DNA from: Pseudopedobacter sp039918235 | GTDB taxonomy: Bacteria > Bacteroidota > Bacteroidia > Sphingobacteriales > Sphingobacteriaceae | Assembly: GCA_039918235.1 (NCBI GenBank) | Contig: JBDSHZ010000157.1 | Span: forward strand, 1-64,000 | Reading direction: 5' to 3' | Length of the DNA stretch: 64,000 bases | Shown: positions 8,723 to 18,063 of the stretch, piece after piece | Layout of the letters: each line of letters starts with the position of its first letter | How positions within the stretch are numbered: position 1 is the first letter of the stretch | The notes under the pieces: model-generated | The model's input: the letters and a program-made list of their open reading frames with translations, nothing else | The model's database searches: none | Told to the model about the DNA's origin: nothing | Position numbers and translations under genes: made by a program

Positions 8723-9685
8723 TTGAACGAATTAATAATTACATTAGAATCTGTAAACCCTGCGGTACTCTGGGGGCCAAATAACGAGTATTTTGAACTC
8801 ATTAAACGCTCTTTTCCAAAGCTTAAGATTGTTGCAAGAGGGAATGAAGTTAAAGGTTTAGGTGACGAGCAGGAGCTGACTCATTTTAATGAGAAAATAT
8901 CGGCGATCATTCATCACTTAGATAAATATCAAAATCTTTCTACCAATGATATTGAAAGCATTTTAGGAAATGTAAATAAAGGACCTTCAAAAACAGAAGC
9001 AGAAACAGGATCAGAATCAAACTCTTCTGAAGTGATTGTTTTTGGACCTAATGGGATTATGGTGAAAGCCCGTACGGCTAACCAGCACAAAATGGTGACC
9101 AGCATCAATAAGAATGATGTGCTTTTCGCTATCGGCCCTGCCGGAACAGGTAAAACTTACACTGCTGTAGCCTTGGCGGTAAGAGCTTTGAAAAATAAAG
9201 AGATCAAAAGAATTATTTTGACCCGTCCCGCGGTAGAGGCAGGAGAAAATCTTGGTTTTTTACCCGGTGATTTAAAGGAAAAAATAGATCCATATTTGCG
9301 CCCGCTTTATGATGCATTGGATGATATGATTCCTGTGGATAAATTAAAAACTTATTTAGAGAACAGAACCATAGAAATTGCTCCCTTAGCATTTATGCGT
9401 GGTAGAACCTTGGACAATTGTTTTGTGATTTTAGATGAGGCACAGAACGCAACAGACATGCAACTGAAAATGTTTCTCACTAGAATGGGTCCTTCGGCAA
9501 AGTTCATTGTAACTGGAGATGTTACTCAAATTGATTTACCTAAAAAACAACAGTCGGGCTTACACAATGCCCTAAGGATTTTAGAAGGAATAAAGGGTTT
9601 AGATGTAATTTACCTTAGCGGAGCCGATGTGGTAAGACACAAGCTGGTAAGAAAAATATTAGAAGCTTACGGAGATATACAATAA
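8723..9685 (+). CDS. phoH: PhoH family ATPase
   Basis: A 320-residue PhoH-type P-loop ATPase. Walker A GPAGTGKT is at residues 138-145 and the Walker B block CFVILDEAQN near 235. The N-terminal extension of about 130 residues is the usual KH-like part of PhoH/YbeZ proteins. The start is TTG; the next residues NELIITLESVNP match the normal family N-terminus, and no in-frame ATG fits better. PhoH proteins work in RNA metabolism, often with YbeY; no ybeY is seen in this window. Confidence 0.92.
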   Translation: MNELIITLESVNPAVLWGPNNEYFELIKRSFPKLKIVARGNEVKGLGDEQELTHFNEKISAIIHHLDKYQNLSTNDIESILGNVNKGPSKTEAETGSESNSSEVIVFGPNGIMVKARTANQHKMVTSINKNDVLFAIGPAGTGKTYTAVALAVRALKNKEIKRIILTRPAVEAGENLGFLPGDLKEKIDPYLRPLYDALDDMIPVDKLKTYLENRTIEIAPLAFMRGRTLDNCFVILDEAQNATDMQLKMFLTRMGPSAKFIVTGDVTQIDLPKKQQSGLHNALRILEGIKGLDVIYLSGADVVRHKLVRKILEAYGDIQ

Positions 9686-9689
9686 TTAA

Positions 9690-9788
9690 AAATTAAAAAG
9701 TCTAAAGTCAAAAGTTTAAAGTGAATATGGAATTTTGAAAGTAGCTAACATTAGCTTCTGACTTTTAACTTTCTACTTTCAACTCCAA
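9690..9788. repeat. Imperfect AAAGT/ACTTT inverted repeat between phoH and purC
   Basis: The left arm (9700-9722) is made of AAAGT-type units and the right arm (about 9757-9782) of ACTTT-type units, roughly 70 percent complementary. The centre is a small hairpin, AGCTA...TAGCT. Similar AAAGTC-rich inverted repeats are common between genes in Sphingobacteriaceae. It could act as a terminator-like structure or be a non-autonomous repeat. Confidence 0.5.
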
Positions 9789-9793
9789 TAAAA

Positions 9794-10738
9794 ATGCAAG
9801 CATTAAAAGAAACACATTTCAATTTCCCAGAACAGACGGGATTTTATAAAGGTAAGGTAAGAGACGTTTATACCATAAAAAACGAATATTTAGTGATGGT
9901 AGTGAGTGACCGGATATCTGCATTTGATGTGGTACTTCCAGAAGCTATTCCTTATAAAGGGCAGGTACTCAATCAAATTGCTTCAAAATTTTTAGCAGCT
10001 ACTAAAGACATTGTTCCTAACTGGGTAATTTCAGTTCCCGATCCAAGTGTAACTATCGGTAGAATCTGCGAACCTTTTAAAGTAGAAATGGTAATTAGAG
10101 GGTATTTAGCCGGACATGCTGCCAGAGAATATGCTTTAGGAAAGAGAGAAGTTTGTGGGGTGAAACTTCCAGAAGGGTTGAAAGAAAATGATAAACTTCC
10201 TGAACCTATTATTACACCAACCACAAAAGCAGCGGTAGGCCATGACGAAGATATTTCTAGAGAAGAGATTCTTAAAAAAGGAATAGTTTCTGAAAATGAT
10301 TATTTGCAGTTAGAAGACTATACTAGAAAATTATACCAAAGAGGAACGGAAATGGCGGCTGAAAGAGGTTTAATTTTAGTGGATACCAAATATGAGTTTG
10401 GTAAAGTAGGAAAAGATATATTTTTAATAGATGAAATTCATACTCCAGATTCTTCAAGATATTTCTACAAAGAAGGTTATCAGGAACTGCAGGAAAGGGG
10501 AGAAGCTCAAAAACAATTATCTAAAGAATTTGTAAGAATATGGCTGATTGAAAATGGTTTTCAGGGAAAGGATGGTCAATCAGTTCCAGAAATGACTCCT
10601 GAAAAAGTAAAATCTATTTCTGAAAGGTATATAGAACTTTACGAGCAGATTATTGGAAACGATTTTGTGAAGGAAGAAACAGGGGATATTTACGAAAGAG
10701 TGGAAAAGAATGTATTGGCTGCCATCTCTCAACTATAG
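9794..10738 (+). CDS. purC: Phosphoribosylaminoimidazole-succinocarboxamide synthase
   Basis: SAICAR synthase joins CAIR and aspartate with ATP in step 8 of purine synthesis. The 314 residues match the longer class found in Bacteroidota. Recognisable blocks are GKVRDVYTI near residue 22, VVSDRISAFDVVLPE near 40-54, the substrate loop VIRGYLAGHAAREY near 102 and LVDTKYEFG near 195. No other pur gene is adjacent, so purC stands alone here. Confidence 0.96.
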   Translation: MQALKETHFNFPEQTGFYKGKVRDVYTIKNEYLVMVVSDRISAFDVVLPEAIPYKGQVLNQIASKFLAATKDIVPNWVISVPDPSVTIGRICEPFKVEMVIRGYLAGHAAREYALGKREVCGVKLPEGLKENDKLPEPIITPTTKAAVGHDEDISREEILKKGIVSENDYLQLEDYTRKLYQRGTEMAAERGLILVDTKYEFGKVGKDIFLIDEIHTPDSSRYFYKEGYQELQERGEAQKQLSKEFVRIWLIENGFQGKDGQSVPEMTPEKVKSISERYIELYEQIIGNDFVKEETGDIYERVEKNVLAAISQL

Positions 10739-10793
10739 TATTTAGAGTTTTATTTTGAAGAAAAAACTATTACCTTAGATTTTTATAACAATT

Positions 10794-11171
10794 ATGAAAT
10801 TCACTGTTGATAAACACGAAAAATACATTTTAATTAAGTTAAACGAAAGCAAATTAAACTCTTTGGTTTCACCACAATTAAAATCTGAACTGATTTTAAC
10901 AAATACTGAAGGTCAAAGAAACATTATTCTTGATTTATCAAATGTTAAATATGCAGATTCTAGTGGTTTAAGCAGTTTATTGGTTGGTCATAGATTGTGT
11001 AAAAATGCGGAAGGTGTTTTTATTTTAACGGGAATAAATGAAGCAGTTTCTCGCCTAATTACCATATCTCAGCTTGATAATGTAATCACAATTGTTCCGA
11101 AAGTAGACGAGGCTATTGACCTGATCTTTATGGAAGAAATTGAAAAAGAACTTAGAAAAGAGATGAAATAA
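10794..11171 (+). CDS. STAS-domain anti-sigma factor antagonist
   Basis: 125 residues with one STAS domain. The ILDLSNVKYADSSGLSSLLVGH segment (residues 45-66) carries the conserved DSSG, whose first Ser is the usual phosphorylation site in SpoIIAA-type antagonists. The last 20 residues are charged. No anti-sigma kinase or PP2C phosphatase gene lies nearby, so its partners must be encoded elsewhere. rnz follows after 27 bp on the same strand. Confidence 0.87.
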   Translation: MKFTVDKHEKYILIKLNESKLNSLVSPQLKSELILTNTEGQRNIILDLSNVKYADSSGLSSLLVGHRLCKNAEGVFILTGINEAVSRLITISQLDNVITIVPKVDEAIDLIFMEEIEKELRKEMK

Positions 11172-11198
11172 TCTCTTTACAATTTAATTTTTCCGAAC

Positions 11199-12110
11199 AT
11201 GAAATTTGAGGTCACGATTTTGGGCAGTAGTTCGGCAACACCAATTTTTCATAGAAACCCTACTTCTCAAATATTAAATATTAACGATAAACTATTGATG
11301 ATTGACTGCGGAGAAGGCACTCAGCAGCAAATGCTTCGTTATGGCATAAAATATCATAAAATAGACCATATTTTCATTAGCCATTTGCATGGAGACCATT
11401 TTTTTGGTTTGATAGGCTTAATTTCTTCTATGCATTTAAATGGCCGTACCAAACCACTCTATCTTTTTGCACCACCAGAACTAAAAGAAATTCTAGACTT
11501 ACAGTTTAAATATTCAGGTACCATTATAAAATTCCCTATTGAGTATCATTTCACACAATGCATAAAGGAAGAACTTATTTTAGAAACTAATGACTTTACG
11601 GTCATGAGCTTTGTATTAAATCACCGGATTCCTTGTACAGGTTTTCTTTTTAAACAAAAATTGAAACTCCGTAAAATTTTGAAGGATAAAGTGGCAGACT
11701 TAAATATTCCTGCTTCGTATTTCCCACTTTTAAAGAGAGGAATTGATTTTATGGATGAGCATGGAAAAAACCATAGTGCAGAAGATTTAACCACCGATCC
11801 AGATGTGCCCCGCTCTTATGCTTATTGTTCTGATACTGTAGCTGATGCATCTTATGATTCACATCTAGAAGGTGTGGATACACTTTACCATGAGTCAACA
11901 TTTATGCATGATATGGTAGCTCGGGCTAAAGAGACTTTTCATACCACTTCATTAGAAGCGGCAGAATTGGCAAAAACGATGAATGTTCAAAAATTATTGA
12001 TTGGTCATTTCTCAGCTCGCTACCGTGATCTTTCGCCGTTATTAATGGAAGCTAGAACAGTTTTTACAGAAACTTACTTAGCGAATGAAGGGGAGACCTT
12101 TATGATTTAA
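11199..12110 (+). CDS. rnz: Ribonuclease Z (tRNA 3' endonuclease)
   Basis: A 303-residue tRNase Z that trims tRNA 3' ends. The zinc motif SHLHGDHFFG spans residues 61-70 (His62, His64, Asp66, His67), the N-terminal LGSSSATPIFHRNPTSQ is the family block, and YCSDTVADA plus HESTF and the late LIGHFSARY supply the remaining metal ligands. Length fits the short bacterial form. It sits behind the STAS gene, a common pairing in Bacteroidota as I recall, and ends at a bidirectional terminator. Confidence 0.95.
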   Translation: MKFEVTILGSSSATPIFHRNPTSQILNINDKLLMIDCGEGTQQQMLRYGIKYHKIDHIFISHLHGDHFFGLIGLISSMHLNGRTKPLYLFAPPELKEILDLQFKYSGTIIKFPIEYHFTQCIKEELILETNDFTVMSFVLNHRIPCTGFLFKQKLKLRKILKDKVADLNIPASYFPLLKRGIDFMDEHGKNHSAEDLTTDPDVPRSYAYCSDTVADASYDSHLEGVDTLYHESTFMHDMVARAKETFHTTSLEAAELAKTMNVQKLLIGHFSARYRDLSPLLMEARTVFTETYLANEGETFMI

Positions 12111-12147
12111 AAATCAGGTTCAAAATTTATAAATCGATATAAAACAA

Positions 12148-12180
12148 AAAAGGCTTTCAAAATGAAAGCCTTTTCTGTTT
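12148..12180. terminator. Bidirectional terminator between rnz and the mlaD-like gene
   Basis: AAAAGGCTTTCA (12148-12159) pairs perfectly with TGAAAGCCTTTT (12163-12174) around a 3-nt loop. There are A-runs on the left and T-runs on the right, so it can work for both convergent genes. Confidence 0.88.
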
Positions 12181-12194
12181 TTAAAATTTTTGAT

Positions 12195-13139
12195 TTAATC
12201 TTTTCTTCCACCAAAAACAGAGAAGCTAACATATCTTTTAGGATTAGCTTTTAAATCTACCATCAGCTTATCTAAATTGGCTGCCGCACTATTTAAATTA
12301 TTATATAAATTCTCGTCATTCAATAATAAACTGATAGAGCCAGTTCCGTTATTTACTTTATTTACTGCCATTTGAAGTTCAGAAACTGCTTTATTAGCAT
12401 TATCAATAGTTTCTTTGATATTGGTTTTTGCCATTTGATCAGAAAAACTGTTGAAATTATCCATCATGCTGTTGATCTTGGAATTATTGTTTTTCAAATT
12501 AGTAGAAATAGATTCTGCATTGGCCAAAATCACATCAATTCTTTGTGCCTGAATTCCCACTGCACCGTCAACAGTTTTAGAAGTAGATTCTAAAGTTTCT
12601 AATGTTTTTGCAATACTGGCAAAACTTCTATTTATATTTTTTTGAAAATCAGGGTTTAAAATCAAATTAACAGACGTTAAAACAGAATCTAATCTCGAAA
12701 CAATCTGCTGTGCTTTCTTTTGAACAGGTTCTACTTGTTCCATTAAATTAGCTTGAACATTTGCATTTAAAGTATCGCCATCAATAGCATATTGCAAACT
12801 ATTTCCTAAATCAAAAACTACCGCTTTGCTTCCTAATAAATCAGTGCTTTCTAACCTAGCAATGGTATTTCTAGGGATTTCATACTTTGGGTTGATTTTA
12901 AATTGCGCTAAAATCTGTCCGTTTGGCTGTAAGGTTAAAGCAGAAACTCTGCCTACTTGGTAGCCATTTACCAAAACTGGTTTTGAAATGGCTAAACCAT
13001 CAACTTTGTCATATTTGGCATAAAACTCGTTTTCACTTGTAAAAATGTCATTTCCTTTCAAAAAATTATAACCTATAATAAAAATGGCAATGGCAAATGC
13101 TGCGAGTATGCCTACTTTGGTTTCGTTAGATATTTTCAA
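12195..13139 (-). CDS. MlaD/MCE-domain lipid-transport protein
   Basis: 314 residues: a short cytosolic start, one transmembrane helix (about residues 8-26), an MCE domain at about 38-115 (YDKVDGLAISKPVLVNGYQVG is typical) and a long helical, coiled-coil-like C-terminal part rich in Asn and Ser. MCE proteins form hexameric rings that move phospholipids between inner and outer membrane. No ATPase or permease gene (mlaEF) is adjacent. It lies 43 bp behind the amidase on the same strand, so it is probably cotranscribed with it. Confidence 0.88.
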   Translation of the reverse strand: MKISNETKVGILAAFAIAIFIIGYNFLKGNDIFTSENEFYAKYDKVDGLAISKPVLVNGYQVGRVSALTLQPNGQILAQFKINPKYEIPRNTIARLESTDLLGSKAVVFDLGNSLQYAIDGDTLNANVQANLMEQVEPVQKKAQQIVSRLDSVLTSVNLILNPDFQKNINRSFASIAKTLETLESTSKTVDGAVGIQAQRIDVILANAESISTNLKNNNSKINSMMDNFNSFSDQMAKTNIKETIDNANKAVSELQMAVNKVNNGTGSISLLLNDENLYNNLNSAAANLDKLMVDLKANPKRYVSFSVFGGRKD

Positions 13140-13182
13140 TATTTTATGTTTAGTATTTGTTAAACTTTATTTGATGAAACAT

Positions 13183-14043
13183 TTAAGATTCAATTTGTTT
13201 TTTATAATTAACAATTGCATTTAATATGTTATTTACAATTTCTTCTTGTCCTTCATCAGAATTAATGAATCTTTCTTCTTCCGGATTACTGATGAATCCA
13301 ATTTCAGTTAAGATAGCGGGCATTCCGGCCCTGGCTAATACTGCCAAACTTTTTTCTTGAACACCTCTATTTATTCTGCCACTTTTGACGTATTCATCCT
13401 GCACTAATGATGCCAATTTAATGCTTTGGTCTCTAAAAGCATTTTTCATTAGAGAAAATATAATAAAGCTCTCAGGGTCATTAGGGTCAAAACCTTGGTA
13501 ATTATCTTTATAATCCTTTTCTAATAACAGTGAGGTATTTTCTCTTACAGCCGCATCTTGTTCATCCAATCTAGAAAAACCTGAAACAAAAGTCTCGGTT
13601 CCCCTGGTAACGGGATTTGGAATGCTTCTATAATGTGCTTTTCCATCCACTACATAACGCTGTCTAATCAAAGGCATAGAATTGCAATGAATAGAAATAA
13701 ATAGATCAGCCTTTTCTTTATTTGCAATGTTTATCCTTTCATATAATTTAACGAAAACATCTGTTTTACGAGTGTAAACTACTTTAACATCTGGCAATTT
13801 TTCTTCAATAGCTTTTCCTAGTTTTAAAGCTACTTCTAAAGCAACATTTTTTTCTTTTGATATTGATCCATGAGTTGCGCCATCTTCTCCTCCATGACCT
13901 GCATCTATCACAATAACTTTAACTTTGTTCCCTGTGGATAAATAATTCTCCTGATCCGCAGTTTTTGCGGCACTAAAAAGAATTAAACTTAAACTTGTTA
14001 AAACTAAACAGCTAATAAACCTTTTCGATGTTGTAATTTTCAT
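13183..14043 (-). CDS. N-acetylmuramoyl-L-alanine amidase (Amidase_3)
   Basis: A zinc amidase that cuts the peptide stem from peptidoglycan in the periplasm. The 286 residues start with a signal peptide (to about residue 27). Zinc ligands are His50 (IDAGHGGEDG), Glu64 (SKEKN) and His119 (ISIHCNS), with the catalytic Glu in LTEIGFISN near 252. There is an insert of some 60 residues between the third zinc ligand and the catalytic Glu, as in other Bacteroidota homologues. No LysM or SPOR domain is present. It is divergent from lptD. Confidence 0.92.
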   Translation of the reverse strand: MKITTSKRFISCLVLTSLSLILFSAAKTADQENYLSTGNKVKVIVIDAGHGGEDGATHGSISKEKNVALEVALKLGKAIEEKLPDVKVVYTRKTDVFVKLYERINIANKEKADLFISIHCNSMPLIRQRYVVDGKAHYRSIPNPVTRGTETFVSGFSRLDEQDAAVRENTSLLLEKDYKDNYQGFDPNDPESFIIFSLMKNAFRDQSIKLASLVQDEYVKSGRINRGVQEKSLAVLARAGMPAILTEIGFISNPEEERFINSDEGQEEIVNNILNAIVNYKKQIES

Positions 14044-14092
14044 TAATTTTGGGCGTTTTTGTTAACGTTGTATACAAAACTATTATTCTTAT

Positions 14093-16765
14093 TTGATTTT
14101 GAAATTTACCTATATATTTTTTACTTGTTTCCTAATAGTTGTAAACATTGCTGCAAAGGCCAATACCTTTTTTCAGCAGGATACAATTAAAAAAACGGTA
14201 GTTCCAAGGTCGTATATCACCCAACGTGATACACTTAAAACTGATACTTTAAGTAAAACGGATACTTTAGGAAAAAATTCTAAGAAAGGTCAGATTGATA
14301 TTGTTGTTAAAGCTACAGCTGAAGATTCTACCGTTTACGACAGAAAAAATAATGTCCTTTATTTATATGGAAAGGCTCGTGTAACCTACGGCGAGCAACA
14401 AGTAGATGCGGGATTTATCAGGTTGAACCAAAACGATAATACCATTTTTGCTAAAGGTAAAATTGATTCAATGGGAAGGTTTTCGGGTCTGCCTATTTTT
14501 CAGGATCCAAAGCAGGGAACTTTAACTGCCGATTCTATCAATTACAATTTCAAAACATCAAAAGGTAAAATATTTCAGGTTTATACCGAACAGCAGGGAG
14601 GTTACATTACGGGTGGTAAAATTAAAAAGCAAGACAATGGTGAAGTCCATGTGCAAAATGTAATTTATTCAACGTGTAGCAATCCATCGCCCCACCAACA
14701 TTTCGGAATTGTGATTACCAAAGGAATAGGTACAGAGAATCAGTACATTACCGGACCTGCCTATTTGGTTGTAGAGGACGTCATTACCCCATTTGTTGTG
14801 CCTTTTGGTTTTTTCCCGAAACCCAATAAAAGAGCTTCAGGTATTTTATTGCCTACAGTTGGGGAGGATCAGTCTTTAGGATTCTATTTAAAGGATTTCG
14901 GTTATTATATAGGTTTAAATGATTTTTGGGATTTAGAGCTTAAAGGAGGTGTTTATTCAAAAGGATCTTATGAAACCAGTGCATCCAGCAGATATACCAA
15001 GCGTTACAAATACAATGGTAATATTTATCTTTCTTATTCTTCAAGGAAGTTTGGAGTAGAAGGTACGCCAGAATATGAGAATCCAACAAAAGATTTCCAG
15101 ATCAGGTGGTCTCATAGTCAGAATGCAAATGCACATCCAGGTTCTACATTTGGAGCATCAGTAAATGCCAGTACTAGAGGTGCATTTAGAAACGTACCTG
15201 GTTATAACTATCAGCAGATTGTTCAAAATCAGTTGAGCTCTAGTATTTCTTATGGCAAACAATGGGCAAATACGCCTTTCAGCATGACAGCTGCGATCAC
15301 TCACAGTCAGGATTTAAGTACAGGAACAGTAAATTTGGGTTTGCCCAGTTTAAATTTCAGCATGACCACCTTAAATCCTTTTGATACAAAAGATAGAATT
15401 GGGGAGCAAAAATGGTATCAGCGAATTGCAGTAGGATATAGTTTAAGAGCCGATAATCAATTGAACACTTTTGATTCTCTGCTTTTTAAAAGAGAAACTT
15501 TAAATAAGATCAGAAGTGGTGTACAGCACAGCATTCCTATTTCCATGTCTTCTAGAGTGTTGAAATATTTTCAATTTAGCCAGAACTTGAATTATAATGA
15601 GAACTGGTATTTCCAAACCATCAGAAAACAATACATAGCCAGGCCAACACCTACAGGTACAAAAGATTCATCAGTTATAGATACCGTTCAAGGTTTTAGA
15701 AGAGCAGCAGATTACAATATTGGAGGCAGTTTATCTACTAAAATATATGGGCAAGTCAATTTTAATAAAGGTAAACTCGTTGCAATCAGGCATGTGCTTA
15801 CCCCAAATTTGGGTTTTTCTTACCGTCCTGATTTCGGACAGCCAAAATATGGTTATTACGATAGTTTGCAGGTAGATCAGTACGGAACTAGGGAACCCTA
15901 TTCCATATTTGAAGGAAGTTTATACGGTGGGCCTGGAGGCGGAAAAAGTGCGGCAATTAATTTTGGTTTAGAAAATAATATCGAGATCAAGGTGAGAAGT
16001 TCCAAGGACACCACTAACAATGGCTTGAAAAAGATCCCGATTTTGCAAGGATTAAGTATAAATGGATCTTATAATTTTGTTGCTCCAAGACAAAAGCTGT
16101 CTAATTTGGGTTTTTCAGGAAGAACAAATTTTACTGAAAAATTAGGGATTAACTTTTCTGGAACTTTAGATCCATATGTTACAGAAGCAGCGGTGATTAA
16201 TGGCCAGCCAACCCTTATCAGAACGGAACGGTTTAGGTGGCAGGACGGGAAATTCCCGAGATTGGCAAATTTTAATTTTTCTTATGATTACAGTTTAAAC
16301 TCCTCAACATTAGGGAAAAATAATAAACCAAATAATCCGCCAACAGGCAATTCAGATTTATTTAATAGGGTAAGTGCAGATCAGGCGGCTCAATTGCAAC
16401 AGATTAGTAGGAATGCCAATGCTTTTGTTGATTTTAATGTGCCATGGAACTTAAGTTTCGGTTATAATTTTAATTTCTCTAATGATGGGTTGCGTAGGTC
16501 AGTAGTACAAACTTTAAATGCAAACGGTGATTTTAGCCTTACCCCAAAATGGAAGGTGCAATTTAACACCGGATATGATTTTGAACGAAACAATATCAGC
16601 ATTACTTCCTTCTCTATCTACAGAGATTTACACTGTTGGGATATGAACATCAGGTGGATTCCTTTCGGTCCTTATCAAAGTTACAGTGTAGATTTAAGGG
16701 TTAAAGCATCAATATTACAAGACCTTAAACTAAGTAAGAGGAGAAATTACGATCCAACATTTTAA
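14093..16765 (+). CDS. lptD: LptD-like LPS assembly outer-membrane protein
   Basis: 890 residues beginning with a signal peptide (to about residue 23). An OstA/LptA-like beta-jellyroll part follows at about 60-170 (VYDRKNNVLYLYGKARVTYG), then a large barrel rich in aromatic alternating strands with a final NYDPTF. This is the Bacteroidota form of LptD, which inserts LPS into the outer leaflet. The start is TTG at 14093; the signal peptide follows directly, which supports it. The amidase start lies only 49 bp away on the other strand. cinA begins 2 bp after the stop. Confidence 0.87.
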   Translation: MILKFTYIFFTCFLIVVNIAAKANTFFQQDTIKKTVVPRSYITQRDTLKTDTLSKTDTLGKNSKKGQIDIVVKATAEDSTVYDRKNNVLYLYGKARVTYGEQQVDAGFIRLNQNDNTIFAKGKIDSMGRFSGLPIFQDPKQGTLTADSINYNFKTSKGKIFQVYTEQQGGYITGGKIKKQDNGEVHVQNVIYSTCSNPSPHQHFGIVITKGIGTENQYITGPAYLVVEDVITPFVVPFGFFPKPNKRASGILLPTVGEDQSLGFYLKDFGYYIGLNDFWDLELKGGVYSKGSYETSASSRYTKRYKYNGNIYLSYSSRKFGVEGTPEYENPTKDFQIRWSHSQNANAHPGSTFGASVNASTRGAFRNVPGYNYQQIVQNQLSSSISYGKQWANTPFSMTAAITHSQDLSTGTVNLGLPSLNFSMTTLNPFDTKDRIGEQKWYQRIAVGYSLRADNQLNTFDSLLFKRETLNKIRSGVQHSIPISMSSRVLKYFQFSQNLNYNENWYFQTIRKQYIARPTPTGTKDSSVIDTVQGFRRAADYNIGGSLSTKIYGQVNFNKGKLVAIRHVLTPNLGFSYRPDFGQPKYGYYDSLQVDQYGTREPYSIFEGSLYGGPGGGKSAAINFGLENNIEIKVRSSKDTTNNGLKKIPILQGLSINGSYNFVAPRQKLSNLGFSGRTNFTEKLGINFSGTLDPYVTEAAVINGQPTLIRTERFRWQDGKFPRLANFNFSYDYSLNSSTLGKNNKPNNPPTGNSDLFNRVSADQAAQLQQISRNANAFVDFNVPWNLSFGYNFNFSNDGLRRSVVQTLNANGDFSLTPKWKVQFNTGYDFERNNISITSFSIYRDLHCWDMNIRWIPFGPYQSYSVDLRVKASILQDLKLSKRRNYDPTF

Positions 16766-16767
16766 TT

Positions 16768-18030
16768 ATGCAAGCAGAGCTGATTACCATAGGTGATGAA
16801 ATATTAATAGGTCAGGTTTTAGATAGCAACTCCGCCTGGATGGCGAGTGAGTTAAATAAAATTGGAGTGAAGGTAAAGCAGATTACCTCTGTTTCTGATG
16901 ACGAACATCATATTTTAGAAGCGCTACAAAGTGCAGAAGAAAGGGCAGATGTTATTCTTATTACAGGAGGTTTAGGACCTACTAAAGATGATATTACCAA
17001 GAAAACACTGTCAAAATACTTTTCCTCAAAAGAAATGATCCTTCATCAGCCCACTTTAGATGTGGTGGAGAAGATTTTTAAAAAATATAAAGCTCCTTTA
17101 TTAGAAGTGAATAAACAACAGGCAATGGTTCCTGAGAATTGTGAAGTTTTATTAAATGATCAAGGAACTGCTCCCGCGATGCTTTTTAGAAAAGAAGCTA
17201 AGATTTTCGTTTCTATGCCGGGTGTTCCTTATGAAATGATGAATTTAATGAGCACTCAGGTTCTTCCACTAATCAAACAAGAATTTAACCTGCCAGCCAT
17301 TTATCATGAAACCATTTTAACTGCTGGAGTTGGAGAATCTTTTTTGGCGGAGAAAATAAGTGACATTGAAGATCGCTTACCTGCACATATAAAATTGGCC
17401 TATCTTCCTAAATTAGGTTCGGTAAGGTTAAGGTTGAGTACTGCTTCCCACGCTTCTGAAGAGGTTAAAAAAGAGTTAAAAGCTTTCTCCAAGCAGATTA
17501 TTGATAGGATACCTGATTTTTTGGTAGCGCAAGAAGATGTCCCTATAGAAAAAGTTATTTTGGATATGATGGAGGAAAGTCATCTTACGTTATCAATTGC
17601 TGAAAGTTGTACCGGAGGCTATATTTCTCAACTGATCACTCAACATCCTGGATGCTCCGCAGTTTTTGAGGGTGGCGCTGTAGTGTATTCCTATAAAATG
17701 AAGACAAAATTATTGGGAGTAAAAAACAAAACGCTTGATTATTATGGCGCTGTAAGTGAAGAAACCATTTTAGAAATGGTACAAGGGTGCTTAAAGAATT
17801 TTAATACTGACTATGCTATTGCTGTAAGTGGAATTGCTGGCCCCGGCGGCGCATTGCGTGATAAGCCCGTAGGTACCGTGTGGATAGCAGTGGCCAATAA
17901 GGATAAAGTGGTTGCGAAAAAATTCCAATTTGGAAATAAAAGACTTCAGAATATTGAAAGATCTGCAATGGCCGCAATGAATCTTTTATTCCGTTTATTA
18001 AAAGAGTTTAATACTGATTATAAGCAATAA
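16768..18030 (+). CDS. cinA: CinA family protein (nicotinamide-nucleotide amidohydrolase type)
   Basis: 420 residues in two domains: an N-terminal molybdopterin-binding-like domain (about 1-170, with GDEILIGQVLDSNS and ITGGLGPTKDD), which in this family hydrolyses ADP-ribose or NAD derivatives, and a C-terminal CinA domain (about 255-415, SIAESCTGGYISQLIT and AVSGIAGPGG) that deamidates nicotinamide mononucleotide. Full length, with both motif sets intact. It starts 2 bp after lptD, so it is likely cotranscribed with it. Confidence 0.94.
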   Translation: MQAELITIGDEILIGQVLDSNSAWMASELNKIGVKVKQITSVSDDEHHILEALQSAEERADVILITGGLGPTKDDITKKTLSKYFSSKEMILHQPTLDVVEKIFKKYKAPLLEVNKQQAMVPENCEVLLNDQGTAPAMLFRKEAKIFVSMPGVPYEMMNLMSTQVLPLIKQEFNLPAIYHETILTAGVGESFLAEKISDIEDRLPAHIKLAYLPKLGSVRLRLSTASHASEEVKKELKAFSKQIIDRIPDFLVAQEDVPIEKVILDMMEESHLTLSIAESCTGGYISQLITQHPGCSAVFEGGAVVYSYKMKTKLLGVKNKTLDYYGAVSEETILEMVQGCLKNFNTDYAIAVSGIAGPGGALRDKPVGTVWIAVANKDKVVAKKFQFGNKRLQNIERSAMAAMNLLFRLLKEFNTDYKQ

Positions 18031-18063
18031 TGCTATTTTTGTAAAACCAATTAAATAAAATTC

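Noticed and set aside
8723..8725. TTG start of phoH considered an error
   Set aside because: The following residues match the usual PhoH N-terminus, and no in-frame ATG gives a better start.
8721..8729. TACCTTGA at the phoH start as a -7 box
   Set aside because: It overlaps the start codon and matches the consensus poorly, so a leaderless promoter is not supported.
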